Shown piece after piece: positions 7,512 through 14,927 of a stretch of DNA of 32,982 nucleotides. The notes below the pieces were generated by a model that searched no databases, was not told the origin of the DNA, and worked only from the letters and a program-made list of their open reading frames with translations. Each line of letters starts with the position of its first letter. The stretch's first letter is position 1. The DNA is taken from NCBI GenBank assembly GCA_021205095.1, contig JAJPYE010000032.1, positions 1 through 32,982 of the forward strand, read 5' to 3'. This DNA comes from Oscillospiraceae bacterium (GTDB lineage: Bacteria > Bacillota > Clostridia > Oscillospirales > Oscillospiraceae). A program made the translations under genes and the position numbers.

Positions 7512-7558
7512 CGCCTGGTGAATCGGTATCCATATATCGGGTATCGGCTCATCAGGCG
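7512..7558 (+). promoter_or_regulatory. Long hairpin between peptide and radical SAM genes
   Basis: Arms 7512-7531 and 7539-7558 pair over 20 positions (15 Watson-Crick, 4 G-U, 1 mismatch) around a 7-base loop. No T tract follows, so it is not a standard terminator. A small ATCCG/CGGAT hairpin with TTTTA follows at about 7572-7590. I infer an mRNA-stabilising or processing element, or partial attenuator, giving more precursor than enzyme. Confidence 0.65.
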
Positions 7559-7619
7559 CCTGCGAAACAATATCCGTTCATCGGATTTTACGATATAAAC
7601 CCAAAGGGGACCATGCTTT

Positions 7620-8669
7620 ATGAAACAGTATTTTTCCTTTCAATGGCATATTACAGACGAATGTGATCAGCGGTGCAAGCACTGCTACATTTTCTCCGAA
7701 GACGTCTGCAAAAAGCCGGACGCCATGAGCTGGGAGCAGATGCGGGACACGTTTTACAACTGCCTGGATTTCTGCGAGGTGTATCACCGTCTGCCGTATT
7801 TTTATATCACCGGCGGCGATCCCATCCTTCACCCGGACTTCTGGAAGCTGCTGGGGCTGATGAAAGAGCATGACATTCCCTTTACCATTCTCGGCAATCC
7901 GTTTCATCTGACGGATGAGGTGTGCCGCCGTCTGAAGGAGTACGGCTGCCAGAAGTACCAGCTTTCCATTGACGGAATGCAGGAAACACACGACTGGTTT
8001 CGTAAGCCCGGCTCCTTTGACATTACACTGGAAAAGATCGGCTGCATCAACCGGGCGGGCATCCGCAGCGTAATCATGACCACCGTTTCCGGCACGAACA
8101 TTGATGAAGTACCTGACATCATTGACGCTGTGGTTGCAGCCGGGGCGAATGTGTTCGCCTTTGCCCGCTACTGCCCCACATCAGAAGAAAAGGATACCGG
8201 CATCGATCCGCTCCGCTATCGGAAGCTGCTGGCGGACTGCGACAGGAAATTCAAAGCGTATGAAGCCGCCGGGTGCCAGACTTACTTCAACAAAAAAGAC
8301 CACCTCTGGACGCTCTACGAATACGAGACCGGCGCTTTCAAAATCCCCGAAACCGTGGAGGAGGGGATGATTTACGGCGGCTGCAACTGCGGCAACTGTC
8401 ACCTGACCATCCTGCCCACCGGGGATGTGTACGCCTGTCGCCGGGTACAGAACAGCAGGGTCGGCAATGTGTTTGAAGACCGTCTGGCGGATGTTTGGGT
8501 CTGCGAGATGGAGCGTTTCCGGGACTATACGAAGTTTGAGAAATGCTCCAAATGCGAGCTGCTGGCGTTCTGCCGGGGCTGTCCCGCTGTAGCCAGTGGG
8601 AAGGACGGGAATTTCTACGCCGCTGACCCGCAGTGCTGGCATGAAATATCGGAAAAGGAGGCCATATAA
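7620..8669 (+). CDS. Radical SAM/SPASM peptide maturase (ACGX system)
   Basis: This is a radical S-adenosylmethionine enzyme expected to modify the Cys-repeat peptide encoded just upstream, for example by forming thioether or other side-chain crosslinks. The 349 residues start almost directly with the cluster motif CDQRCKHCY (Cys15, Cys19, Cys22; CxxxCxxC). A TIM-barrel core follows, with GGDP near residue 64 and QLSIDGMQETHDWFR near 120. A C-terminal SPASM domain carries Cys255, 257, 260, 273, then Cys309-xx-312-x5-318-xx-321 and Cys339, enough for two auxiliary [4Fe-4S] clusters. No separate RRE domain is seen. The start is ATG at 7620 with AAGGGGA upstream. Substrate and chemistry are inferred. 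Confidence 0.9.
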   Translation: MKQYFSFQWHITDECDQRCKHCYIFSEDVCKKPDAMSWEQMRDTFYNCLDFCEVYHRLPYFYITGGDPILHPDFWKLLGLMKEHDIPFTILGNPFHLTDEVCRRLKEYGCQKYQLSIDGMQETHDWFRKPGSFDITLEKIGCINRAGIRSVIMTTVSGTNIDEVPDIIDAVVAAGANVFAFARYCPTSEEKDTGIDPLRYRKLLADCDRKFKAYEAAGCQTYFNKKDHLWTLYEYETGAFKIPETVEEGMIYGGCNCGNCHLTILPTGDVYACRRVQNSRVGNVFEDRLADVWVCEMERFRDYTKFEKCSKCELLAFCRGCPAVASGKDGNFYAADPQCWHEISEKEAI

Positions 8670-8670
8670 A

Positions 8671-9258
8671 ATGGGCGAACTGATGGAAACGATCATGCAC
8701 CGCAGAGCGATTCGCCGCTTTGACACAAGGCAGATCGAAGAGGCGGCATTGCAGGAAATCTTACAGGCCGGTTTATATGCTCCCAGCGCCGGAGGGAAAC
8801 AGGGGGTGATTCTTGTCGTCTGCCAGGACAAAGAGGTCAACGAACGGCTGGGACGCATCAAGCGGGCTAACTCCAATCCCCATATGGCGACTGCCACAAG
8901 CTATGTTTCAAAGGAGCAGCCCAGCATTGCGGATGACCCGAATATCAAAAATGCTTTTTATGATGCGCCCACGGTCATCACCATGTTTGCGCCAAAGAAC
9001 TTCCTCTTTGCCGCGGAGGACTGTGCAGTAGCCGCCGAAAACATGATGCTGGCGGCGGATTCGCTGGGCATCGGTTCCTGCTATCTTGGGCAGGGCTGGC
9101 CGGCGTTTGCCGACCCATACGGGCAGGAAATCCTGAAAAAATGGAATATCCGCACGGATTATTACGCGGTCATGCAGCTCCTGCTGGGCTATCCCCGTGA
9201 GGGAGATCCTCATCCCGCAGGAAAGCCACGCAAAAATGACCGTATATTAAGGTTTTAG
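8671..9258 (+). CDS. Nitroreductase-family FMN oxidoreductase
   Basis: This is an FMN-dependent NAD(P)H oxidoreductase of the nitroreductase fold, 195 residues. The family N-terminus reads HRRAIRRFD (phosphate-binding Arg residues), followed by LYAPSAGGKQ, the AAEDCAVAAENMMLAADSLG helix, GSCYLGQGWP and the C-terminal LLLGYP. It starts one base after the stop of the radical SAM gene, with AAGGAGG upstream, so it belongs to the same operon. Nitroreductase-fold proteins serve as dehydrogenases in some RiPP pathways (SagB/McbC azole formation). That role, or disposal of an electrophile sensed by the HxlR protein, is inference. Confidence 0.88.
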   Translation: MGELMETIMHRRAIRRFDTRQIEEAALQEILQAGLYAPSAGGKQGVILVVCQDKEVNERLGRIKRANSNPHMATATSYVSKEQPSIADDPNIKNAFYDAPTVITMFAPKNFLFAAEDCAVAAENMMLAADSLGIGSCYLGQGWPAFADPYGQEILKKWNIRTDYYAVMQLLLGYPREGDPHPAGKPRKNDRILRF

Positions 9259-9268
9259 ATGGGGGCTT

Positions 9269-9886
9269 ATGATGGATGCACAAACCTGTTTGAAGAAATT
9301 GCAGTATGTTGGCGTGCTGGCGTTCTCGACTGTGGATTCTGATGGAAGCCCACAAATCAGAAATATCAGCGCCATTCACTATGAGCCTGACGCAATGTAC
9401 TTTTTCACAGCGAAGGGAAAGAACTTCTGTCGGGAACTGTTATCCGACGGGCGGGTACAGGTGCTGGGCTACACCCGCTACAAGGAAATGATTCGTCTCT
9501 CCGCACGGGCGGTTCCCGTCCCCCAGGAGGAGCAGCAGAAATGGACGGACGTCATCTTTGAGGAGCAGCCCTATCTCGCCAATGTTTATCCCGGTGATAC
9601 AAGAAAAATCGGCATCGTTTTTGAAATACGGGATGCCGAAATCGAATACTTTCATCTCGGCGTCAACCCGATTTTCAGGGAGACCTATACGATTGGAAAG
9701 GGAACGATCCGCCCGAAAGGGTATCATATCACGGATGCTTGTACAGGCTGCGGAAAATGCGTGAAGGTATGTCCGCAAAGAGCAATCGAAAAGGGCAAGC
9801 CCAGCGTAATCCATCAGGAGCATTGTCTTCACTGCGGCAACTGTTTTGAAAGCTGCCCGGTAAAGGCAATCGAGAGACAGGGGTAA
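9269..9886 (+). CDS. FMN split-barrel protein fused to 2[4Fe-4S] ferredoxin
   Basis: This is a 205-residue fusion. Residues 1-140 are a pyridoxamine-5-phosphate-oxidase-like split barrel expected to bind a flavin (YVGVLAFSTVDSDGSPQIRN, then FFTAKGKNF). Residues 150-205 are a bacterial ferredoxin with two complete motifs: Cys158/161/164/168 (CTGCGKCVKVCP) and Cys186/189/192/196 (CLHCGNCFESCP). It can thus pass electrons between flavin and iron-sulfur clusters. It follows the nitroreductase after 10 bases and precedes a strong terminator. I infer it feeds electrons to the radical SAM enzyme or to the nitroreductase. The start is ATG at 9269; the next codon is also ATG. Confidence 0.88.
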   Translation: MMDAQTCLKKLQYVGVLAFSTVDSDGSPQIRNISAIHYEPDAMYFFTAKGKNFCRELLSDGRVQVLGYTRYKEMIRLSARAVPVPQEEQQKWTDVIFEEQPYLANVYPGDTRKIGIVFEIRDAEIEYFHLGVNPIFRETYTIGKGTIRPKGYHITDACTGCGKCVKVCPQRAIEKGKPSVIHQEHCLHCGNCFESCPVKAIERQG

Positions 9887-9937
9887 TATGGCACAGAAAG
9901 AACGAAGGATATTTTTGATTTAGACGCTTCTTTAATA

Positions 9938-9978
9938 AAGCATCCCGCCCCATTTTTCAGGGCGGGATGCTTGTATTT
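9938..9978. terminator. Bidirectional terminator between the peptide operon and the cvpA operon
   Basis: AAGCATCCCGCCC (9938-9950) and GGGCGGGATGCTT (9960-9972) form a perfect 13-bp stem with a 9-base loop. TGTATTT follows on plus and TATTAAAG on minus, so it can end both converging operons. Confidence 0.88.
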
Positions 9979-9987
9979 GAGAGGCTT

Positions 9988-10671
9988 TTATAAATACAGG
10001 CTGACAAAAATGGTGCTGTTCAAAATGGCGGGGGAGAGCCAGCTCACAGTGATGAAGGAGGCCAGCAGGGACAATACGTAGGCGTAGATATACCCGACGA
10101 TCAGGGCCTCCAGCGCGCCCAGGGCGCCGCCCAGAAGGCGGTTGGTGCGGTTGAGAATACCGCCGCCCCGTCTGCGGGAGGAGGTCAGCCGGGCCAGCAG
10201 GCCGAACAGCAGAAGGGAAACGATCAAAATCAGGATCGACAGCAGGATTTGAATCACCACCAGCAGCACCGGCTCCAGAATGGCCTGAACGATGGCCTGG
10301 GCCAGGGTGGTTCCGTCTGTGCGGAGAAGAGAGGTAATGGTTTCCAGATCCGAATCGCTGACGACCTGACCGCCCAGCAGTCCGCCCAGGTTGTCCAGCA
10401 CCTCCTGCACGTCGTCCAGGGCGTCTGCGCCGTTGTTCATGGCGGTGATGGCGTCTGCCGGGATGGCGGATTCCACCGCCGAGACCACCGGGGCCTCCAC
10501 ATAGTTGTCATAGATGGTCTGCGACCAGGAAGCGCCCCAGGTGGCGATCAGCACCAGGGCCACGGCCCAGCCCAGCATACGCAGCAGGGCGGATAACATT
10601 CCGTGCCGCCAGCCCTTCCAAATCATGGAAAGAAACAGGGCGACCAGTATTAAATCGTATATCCAGTTCAT
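9988..10671 (-). CDS. CvpA-family membrane protein
   Basis: This 227-residue integral membrane protein is related to CvpA (colicin V production family), whose role in Firmicutes is not established. Two hydrophobic segments lie in the first 45 residues (LILVALFLSMIW and LGWAVALVLIATW). An extracytoplasmic-looking stretch at about 50-115 is rich in Asp and Ser. Two or three more membrane helices follow (LLVVIQILLSILILIV, LGALEALIVGYIYAYVLSLLA), with a basic SSRRRGGG loop between. The ATG at 10671 is chosen for AAGGAG eight bases upstream. It follows the LTA-synthase-like gene after 37 bases and is probably co-transcribed with it. Confidence 0.8.
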   Translation of the reverse strand: MNWIYDLILVALFLSMIWKGWRHGMLSALLRMLGWAVALVLIATWGASWSQTIYDNYVEAPVVSAVESAIPADAITAMNNGADALDDVQEVLDNLGGLLGGQVVSDSDLETITSLLRTDGTTLAQAIVQAILEPVLLVVIQILLSILILIVSLLLFGLLARLTSSRRRGGGILNRTNRLLGGALGALEALIVGYIYAYVLSLLASFITVSWLSPAILNSTIFVSLYL

Positions 10672-10708
10672 GGATTCGCTCCTTTGCTTGTGCAGTCTGT
10701 TTGATCTG

Positions 10709-12817
10709 TCAGCCAAACAGATAGCGGTAATAGTCCTTGTCGATGACCTGGCCGGAAAAGTTCAGCTTGTTGGAGACGAGCTGTTTGATGCGGCTGATAT
10801 AGTCCTCGTCCTCCGTATAGCCCTCGTTGGGGTAATAGGTGCCGGTGGTGGAGTCGTATTTTCCCTGCTCCGTTACCCAGCTATAGTTATTCCAGAGAAC
10901 CAGCGCCTCTGCATCGGAGAACACGTCCCGTCCCACCAGCAGGCGGGAGTCAAATTCCAGACCGAACAGGTTCGAGAGGGTGGGGACGATGTCCAGGCTG
11001 TAGGTGGGAGAGGAGATCTCGCAGGCCATATCCTGGTATTCGTTTTCCAGACAGCCTGACCAGATGATCAGGGTGTTGTGATCCTGCTCCCAGCTATTGG
11101 TGTATGTATAGCCGTACAGATCCGCCACATAGTCCTCGCTGTTTCCGAAGGTGGCGGAGTTTTCCAGCCCATAAGGATAGTGGTCGGCGGTCAGGCAGAT
11201 GACAGTGTTGTCGGCGATCCCTGCTTTATAGGTCAGGGCCTCCTCCAGCACCATCTGATAGCAGATATAGTACAGGGTCGTGTCCTTATAGCTGTCGCCC
11301 AGCACCTCTTTGACCCGGTCGAGGTAGGTGTAGACCTGGGGATAGTTGGACAGATAGGTGCAGTGGCCGCTGATAGTCATATAATAAATGCTGAAGGGCT
11401 GATTGTCAATATAGGTTTGCAGCGTAGTCTGGAACATGACCAGGTCGTTGGCGCTGTCGGCGCCGACGATGTCCTCCAGTCCGTTTCCAAAGCCCAGGTA
11501 CACGTCGTAGCCAAGATTTTCATGGGTCAGGTTCCGGCTGTAGACAGAGTAGACCCCGTTGTGGAAGGCGGCGCTGTAATAGCCCAGCCGCTGAAGCTGA
11601 GAGCCCAGGGTGAAGTAATTTCGGGTATACTGGGTGTCCCGCATACTCTCCACGGCGTTGATGGGAGCCAGCCCCATCAGGAAGGAAAACTCCCCGGTGG
11701 AGGTGCTGCCGCCCCAGGAGGGCTGGTAGTAGTCGGAGAAATAAAAGCCGTTGTGGGCCAGCCGGTACAGGGTGGGGGTCAGCTCCTCGTTAATGACGCA
11801 GTCGGAAAACGCCTCGGCGCAGATGAGGATCAGGTTCATCCCTTCAAACAGGCCGGTGTATTCGTTTTTGCTGCTGGCGGTCAGGGAGGAGACGTATTCG
11901 TTCAGCGCCAGATATTCCTCGTCCGTGGTGAGAACGTTATAGGACTCAAAGTCGATGTCCATCATGTTCAGGCCATAGTCCTCCTCCGCCTCCCCGGTAT
12001 CCTCAGCGGTCTCGGTCGATTCCTCCGTCTCCGATTCCGTTTCCTCGACGGTTTCCAGCACAAAGCTTGTGGTGGAGCGGGAGTGGGAGGCGTTCAGCCG
12101 CAGGCTGGTGACAAGGCCGAAGGTCTGGGTGGCGGTATTGAACTCATAGCTGGCGCTGTATTTGTCGCTTTGATGGCCGTGGCTGGCGGCCAGAACGCCC
12201 ACGCCCTGCACCAGCAGGGCCAGCACCAGCAAAATCCCCACAAAGGCGGGGCGGTACCGTCTGGCCGGAATGTGCCGCCGCCCGGCGAAGATATAAAACA
12301 GCGCCGGGAGGAAAAACAGGAATATCTTCGGCAGGCCGAAGAAGATGGCCCGGAGCAGATCGGATGTGAAGGTTCCCACCACGTTTCCCGTGCCGCTCAG
12401 AATGGAGCCGATGGTCATATAGACCTGATAGCTGTACTCCACCAGACATTCCACCGTGAACAGCAGCCCGATCAGAAGCAGCAGGATGACGCTGATGATG
12501 CGGCTGATTTTTGCCCGGAAAAGGGAGGTCAGGCAGGCGGCGACCAGCCCGGCGGCCAGACCGAAAAGGATGGGATAAATCAGGCTCTGAAAAAAGCCCG
12601 CGCCGCCGAACAGGCGCAGCAGAACCTCCTCATAGACCATCACCACAGGGAACAGGGCCAGATGGGGCAGCGTCCAGGTTTGCTCCCGGCTCCAGCGCCG
12701 CAGTCTCTGCCAGTTGCCCCGCAGAACGAAAAGAATTGCACCGAATCGGGCCTTCAGCTCCCCGCGTTGGCGCTTGCGCTTGGGCGGAGGCGGCTCCTTC
12801 AAATGAGCAGGTGCCAT
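10709..12817 (-). CDS. LTA synthase-like sulfatase-fold membrane enzyme
   Basis: This is a membrane phosphoglycerol transferase-type enzyme of the LtaS family, 702 residues. The cytosolic N-terminus is very basic and Pro-rich (PPPPKRKRQR), membrane helices lie at about 50-210, and a strongly acidic Glu/Thr linker at about 253-280 is longer than usual. The extracellular sulfatase domain follows. Catalytic landmarks of LtaS are present: the metal-binding Glu in LILICAEAF, the nucleophile region GGSTSTGEFSF with Thr, SGHCTY, and LTADHYPYG (Asp-His pair). The family makes polyglycerolphosphate lipoteichoic acid or adds phosphoglycerol to glycans; which one applies cannot be told here. The ATG at 12817 has AGAGG upstream. 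Confidence 0.9.
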   Translation of the reverse strand: MAPAHLKEPPPPKRKRQRGELKARFGAILFVLRGNWQRLRRWSREQTWTLPHLALFPVVMVYEEVLLRLFGGAGFFQSLIYPILFGLAAGLVAACLTSLFRAKISRIISVILLLLIGLLFTVECLVEYSYQVYMTIGSILSGTGNVVGTFTSDLLRAIFFGLPKIFLFFLPALFYIFAGRRHIPARRYRPAFVGILLVLALLVQGVGVLAASHGHQSDKYSASYEFNTATQTFGLVTSLRLNASHSRSTTSFVLETVEETESETEESTETAEDTGEAEEDYGLNMMDIDFESYNVLTTDEEYLALNEYVSSLTASSKNEYTGLFEGMNLILICAEAFSDCVINEELTPTLYRLAHNGFYFSDYYQPSWGGSTSTGEFSFLMGLAPINAVESMRDTQYTRNYFTLGSQLQRLGYYSAAFHNGVYSVYSRNLTHENLGYDVYLGFGNGLEDIVGADSANDLVMFQTTLQTYIDNQPFSIYYMTISGHCTYLSNYPQVYTYLDRVKEVLGDSYKDTTLYYICYQMVLEEALTYKAGIADNTVICLTADHYPYGLENSATFGNSEDYVADLYGYTYTNSWEQDHNTLIIWSGCLENEYQDMACEISSPTYSLDIVPTLSNLFGLEFDSRLLVGRDVFSDAEALVLWNNYSWVTEQGKYDSTTGTYYPNEGYTEDEDYISRIKQLVSNKLNFSGQVIDKDYYRYLFG

Positions 12818-12873
12818 AATAAACGCCTCTCTTTTGTAAAACTTTGTAAAATGAATGACAAGATTTTATAATG

Positions 12874-12901
12874 ATTATAACATGATTTTTATATTTCGCA
12901 A
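12874..12901 (-). promoter_or_regulatory. Promoter of the LtaS-like/cvpA operon
   Basis: On the minus strand TTGCGA (12896-12901), a 16-base spacer and TATAAT (12874-12879), 57 bases before the start codon. Confidence 0.65.
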
Positions 12902-12950
12902 CAAAAATCGACAAAACAGGGGGAATATCCCAGGCGTTCGCCTTTGCGTT

Positions 12951-12979
12951 TTGACAGTCCTTTGCCTTTGCGGTATAAT
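12951..12979 (+). promoter_or_regulatory. Consensus sigma-A promoter of the C_GCAxxG_C_C operon
   Basis: A perfect TTGACA (12951-12956), a 17-base spacer and a perfect TATAAT (12974-12979). This is the strongest promoter in the window by consensus match, implying high constitutive expression unless repressed. Confidence 0.92.
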
Positions 12980-13013
12980 GAAGGCACTATATTTATAGGA
13001 GAGAATGTCAGCT

Positions 13014-13448
13014 ATGAGCGAACGAAGCGAACGGGCGCTGGCCAAGCATAGAGAGGGCTGCAACTGCAGTCAGTCCGTGGCCTGCGCCTATTGCGACCTG
13101 GTGGGGCTGGACGAGGCCCAGGCCCGCCGGATCATGGGAGGCTTTGGCCTTGGCATGGGCTGCATGGAGGGTACCTGCGGCGCGCTGTCCGGGGCCGTGG
13201 TGATTGCCAGCCTGAAATTGAGCGATACCCTGCCGGAAGGCCCCGCGAAGAAAAAGCAGATTTATGATGTCTGCGGCCAGATCCTTCGCGCCTTTCAGGA
13301 GAAAAACGGCTCTGTGATATGCCGGGAGCTGAAGGGCGTCGGCAGCGGAAAGGTTCTCCGCTCCTGCGACGGATGTATTCAGGACGCGGCGGAGCTGCTG
13401 GAGGCCGCACTGTTTGCCCCGGACGGAGAGAAGGAGGGCAACCCATGA
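13014..13448 (+). CDS. C_GCAxxG_C_C family putative redox protein
   Basis: This is a small cytosolic Cys-rich protein, 144 residues, of the C_GCAxxG_C_C family, thought to be redox-active but without a defined reaction. The Cys pattern is visible: CNCSQSVACAYC at about 16-27, GMGCMEGTCGALSGA at about 47-61 (the GC-x-x-G-x-C core), then single Cys near 87 and 104 and the CDGC pair near 118. ATG 13014 is preferred over 13005 because AGGAG lies only two bases before the latter. It overlaps the downstream FMN enzyme by ATGA, so the two are made together, and I infer they exchange electrons or form a complex. Confidence 0.85.
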   Translation: MSERSERALAKHREGCNCSQSVACAYCDLVGLDEAQARRIMGGFGLGMGCMEGTCGALSGAVVIASLKLSDTLPEGPAKKKQIYDVCGQILRAFQEKNGSVICRELKGVGSGKVLRSCDGCIQDAAELLEAALFAPDGEKEGNP

Positions 13449-14467
13449 CCTATGAGGAGATCTTGGCGGCCTCCCGGAACGAGCTTGGCCCCCACTGCAA
13501 GGGCTGCCCGGTGTGCAACGGCCTGGCCTGCGGCAATTCCATGCCCGGCCCTGGGAGCAAGGGGCCGGGAAACGCTGCCGCCCGGAACTATTCCAAGTGG
13601 CAGGAGATCTGCGTCAACATGGACACCCTATGCGAAAACAGGCCGGTGGACATCTCCGTGGAGCTGTTTGGCCATCGGTTTTCCGCCCCCATTTTTGCCG
13701 CGCCCCTGGGGGCCGTGAATCTGCACTATGGGGACAAGTATGACGACCTGACCTATAACGACGTGCTGGTGCCCGCCTGCGCGGACTACGGCATCGCCGC
13801 CTTCACCGGGGACGGGGCCGACCCCGGCGTTATGCGGGCCGCCGGGGAGGCCATCAGCCGCTGCGGCGGCATGGGCATCCCTACGGTGAAGCCCTGGAAC
13901 AAGGAGGCCATTTTTGAAAAGCTGGACTACATAAAGTCCAAAGGCGGCTCCTTTGCCGTGGCCATGGACGTGGACGCGGCGGGCCTGCCCTTTTTGAAGG
14001 CCCTGAACCCCAACGCGGGCAGCAAATCCGTTTCGGAGATGAAGGAGGTCATCGCCTACGCCGACGCCCCCTTCATCATCAAGGGAATTATGACCCCCGC
14101 CGGGGCGGAGAAGGCCATCCAGGCCGGGGCCGCCGCCATTGTGGTCTCCAACCACGGGGGCCGGGTGCAGGGCGGCGTACCCTCTACGGCGGAGGTGCTG
14201 CCCGGCATTGCCAGGGCGGTGGCCGGGCGCATCCCCATCCTGGTGGACGGCGGCGTCCGCAGCGGCCTGGACGTGTTCCGCGCCCTGGCTTTGGGGGCCA
14301 GCGCCGTTTTGATTGGCCGTCCCATCGTCCCCTTCATCTACGCCGCCGGTCGGGAGGGCGTTCAGGTCTATCTGGACAGAATCACCGACGAGCTGCGCTC
14401 CACCATGACCATGTGCGGAACCCCCGCGCTGAAGGACATTGGGGAGGATAATATTTTCCGGGGATGA
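13445..14467 (+). CDS. FMN-dependent alpha-hydroxy-acid dehydrogenase with Cys-rich N-terminus
   Basis: This is a TIM-barrel flavoenzyme of the lactate dehydrogenase/glycolate oxidase (FMN_dh) family, 340 residues, expected to oxidise a 2-hydroxy acid. Family landmarks: PIFAAPLGAVNL near 76, FIIKGIMTPAGA near 215, catalytic His237 in VSNHGGRVQGG, and the phosphate-binding DGGVRSGLDVFRALALGA near 264. Unusual is residues 18-29, CKGCPVCNGLAC, four cysteines in the pattern CxxCxxCxxxxC, absent from classical members and able to hold an iron-sulfur cluster or metal. The natural electron acceptor is unknown; the coupled C_GCAxxG_C_C protein is a candidate. AAGGAGG precedes the ATG, and a strong terminator follows. 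Confidence 0.88.
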   Translation: MTYEEILAASRNELGPHCKGCPVCNGLACGNSMPGPGSKGPGNAAARNYSKWQEICVNMDTLCENRPVDISVELFGHRFSAPIFAAPLGAVNLHYGDKYDDLTYNDVLVPACADYGIAAFTGDGADPGVMRAAGEAISRCGGMGIPTVKPWNKEAIFEKLDYIKSKGGSFAVAMDVDAAGLPFLKALNPNAGSKSVSEMKEVIAYADAPFIIKGIMTPAGAEKAIQAGAAAIVVSNHGGRVQGGVPSTAEVLPGIARAVAGRIPILVDGGVRSGLDVFRALALGASAVLIGRPIVPFIYAAGREGVQVYLDRITDELRSTMTMCGTPALKDIGEDNIFRG

Positions 14468-14491
14468 GGGATCCCTTTTGTCTATAAAACC

Positions 14492-14526
14492 CGGAGGCGG
14501 TTCCTCAGGAACCGCCTCCGATGTTT
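14492..14526 (+). terminator. Terminator of the FMN dehydrogenase operon
   Basis: CGGAGGCGGTTCC (14492-14504) pairs perfectly with GGAACCGCCTCCG (14508-14520) around a 3-base loop; ATGTTTT follows. It may also serve the converging toxin-like gene that ends at 14535. Confidence 0.85.
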
Positions 14527-14534
14527 TGCACGGG

Positions 14535-14906
14535 TCAGCTTATGTCCGATAGAATAATGCGGTCATAAGCCCCGTTCTTTTTGTCCTCTGGATGGGGTTC
14601 CAGACCAATAACGGTGATTTCCTGCTTACCCGGCCCATAAACCCAGTACATACGCATTGCGCCACTTGTTCTGTTTTCCAGATACGACTGCCACACTCTG
14701 AGTCCATATCGTTTTGTCAGCGGCGGAATTTCATGGGTGTGGAGACTGGGATAGGATGGATTTTCCGCCAGCTTCTTCAGCGCCTTGCCCCATTTTTTGT
14801 ATATCTGTTCGTCCTGCCTTTTTATGCTCCCGGAGCGATATTCCTGCTGAAGTCCGCTCCACAGCCGTTCCATCTCCGGGATACCCATTCGTATTGCGTA
14901 ACCCAT
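14535..14906 (-). CDS. Putative toxin-like protein of a type II toxin-antitoxin pair
   Basis: This is a 123-residue protein I do not recognise with certainty. It is basic in the middle (KKWGKALKKLAENP) and ends with strands like the RelE/ParE fold: MRMYWVYGPGKQEITVIGLEPHPED, where an Arg before alternating hydrophobics and a final His resemble the RelE-type core. No signal peptide or membrane segment is present. It follows the antitoxin-like gene after 21 bases from the same promoter, the usual antitoxin-first order. If real it would be an mRNA interferase or gyrase inhibitor. The alternative is a small conserved protein of unknown function. Confidence 0.6.
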   Translation of the reverse strand: MGYAIRMGIPEMERLWSGLQQEYRSGSIKRQDEQIYKKWGKALKKLAENPSYPSLHTHEIPPLTKRYGLRVWQSYLENRTSGAMRMYWVYGPGKQEITVIGLEPHPEDKKNGAYDRIILSDIS

Positions 14907-14927
14907 CGTTTTCTCTTGTCACGCGCA

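Noticed and set aside
7512-7558. Hairpin after the Cys-repeat peptide as an ordinary terminator
   Set aside because: No T tract follows, and the downstream radical SAM gene has no other promoter.
9888-9923. Tiny open frame of 11 codons (MAQKERRIFLI) after the ferredoxin fusion
   Set aside because: It has no ribosome site of its own, no family, and runs up to the terminator; chance is the simplest reading.
11078-12871. Very long open frame on the plus strand opposite the LtaS-like gene
   Set aside because: It is an antisense shadow created by high GC3 in the real gene; Gly/Gln/His-rich composition, no domain and no ribosome site. The same holds for long frames opposite trpB2, trpX, rplA, pta and cysNC.
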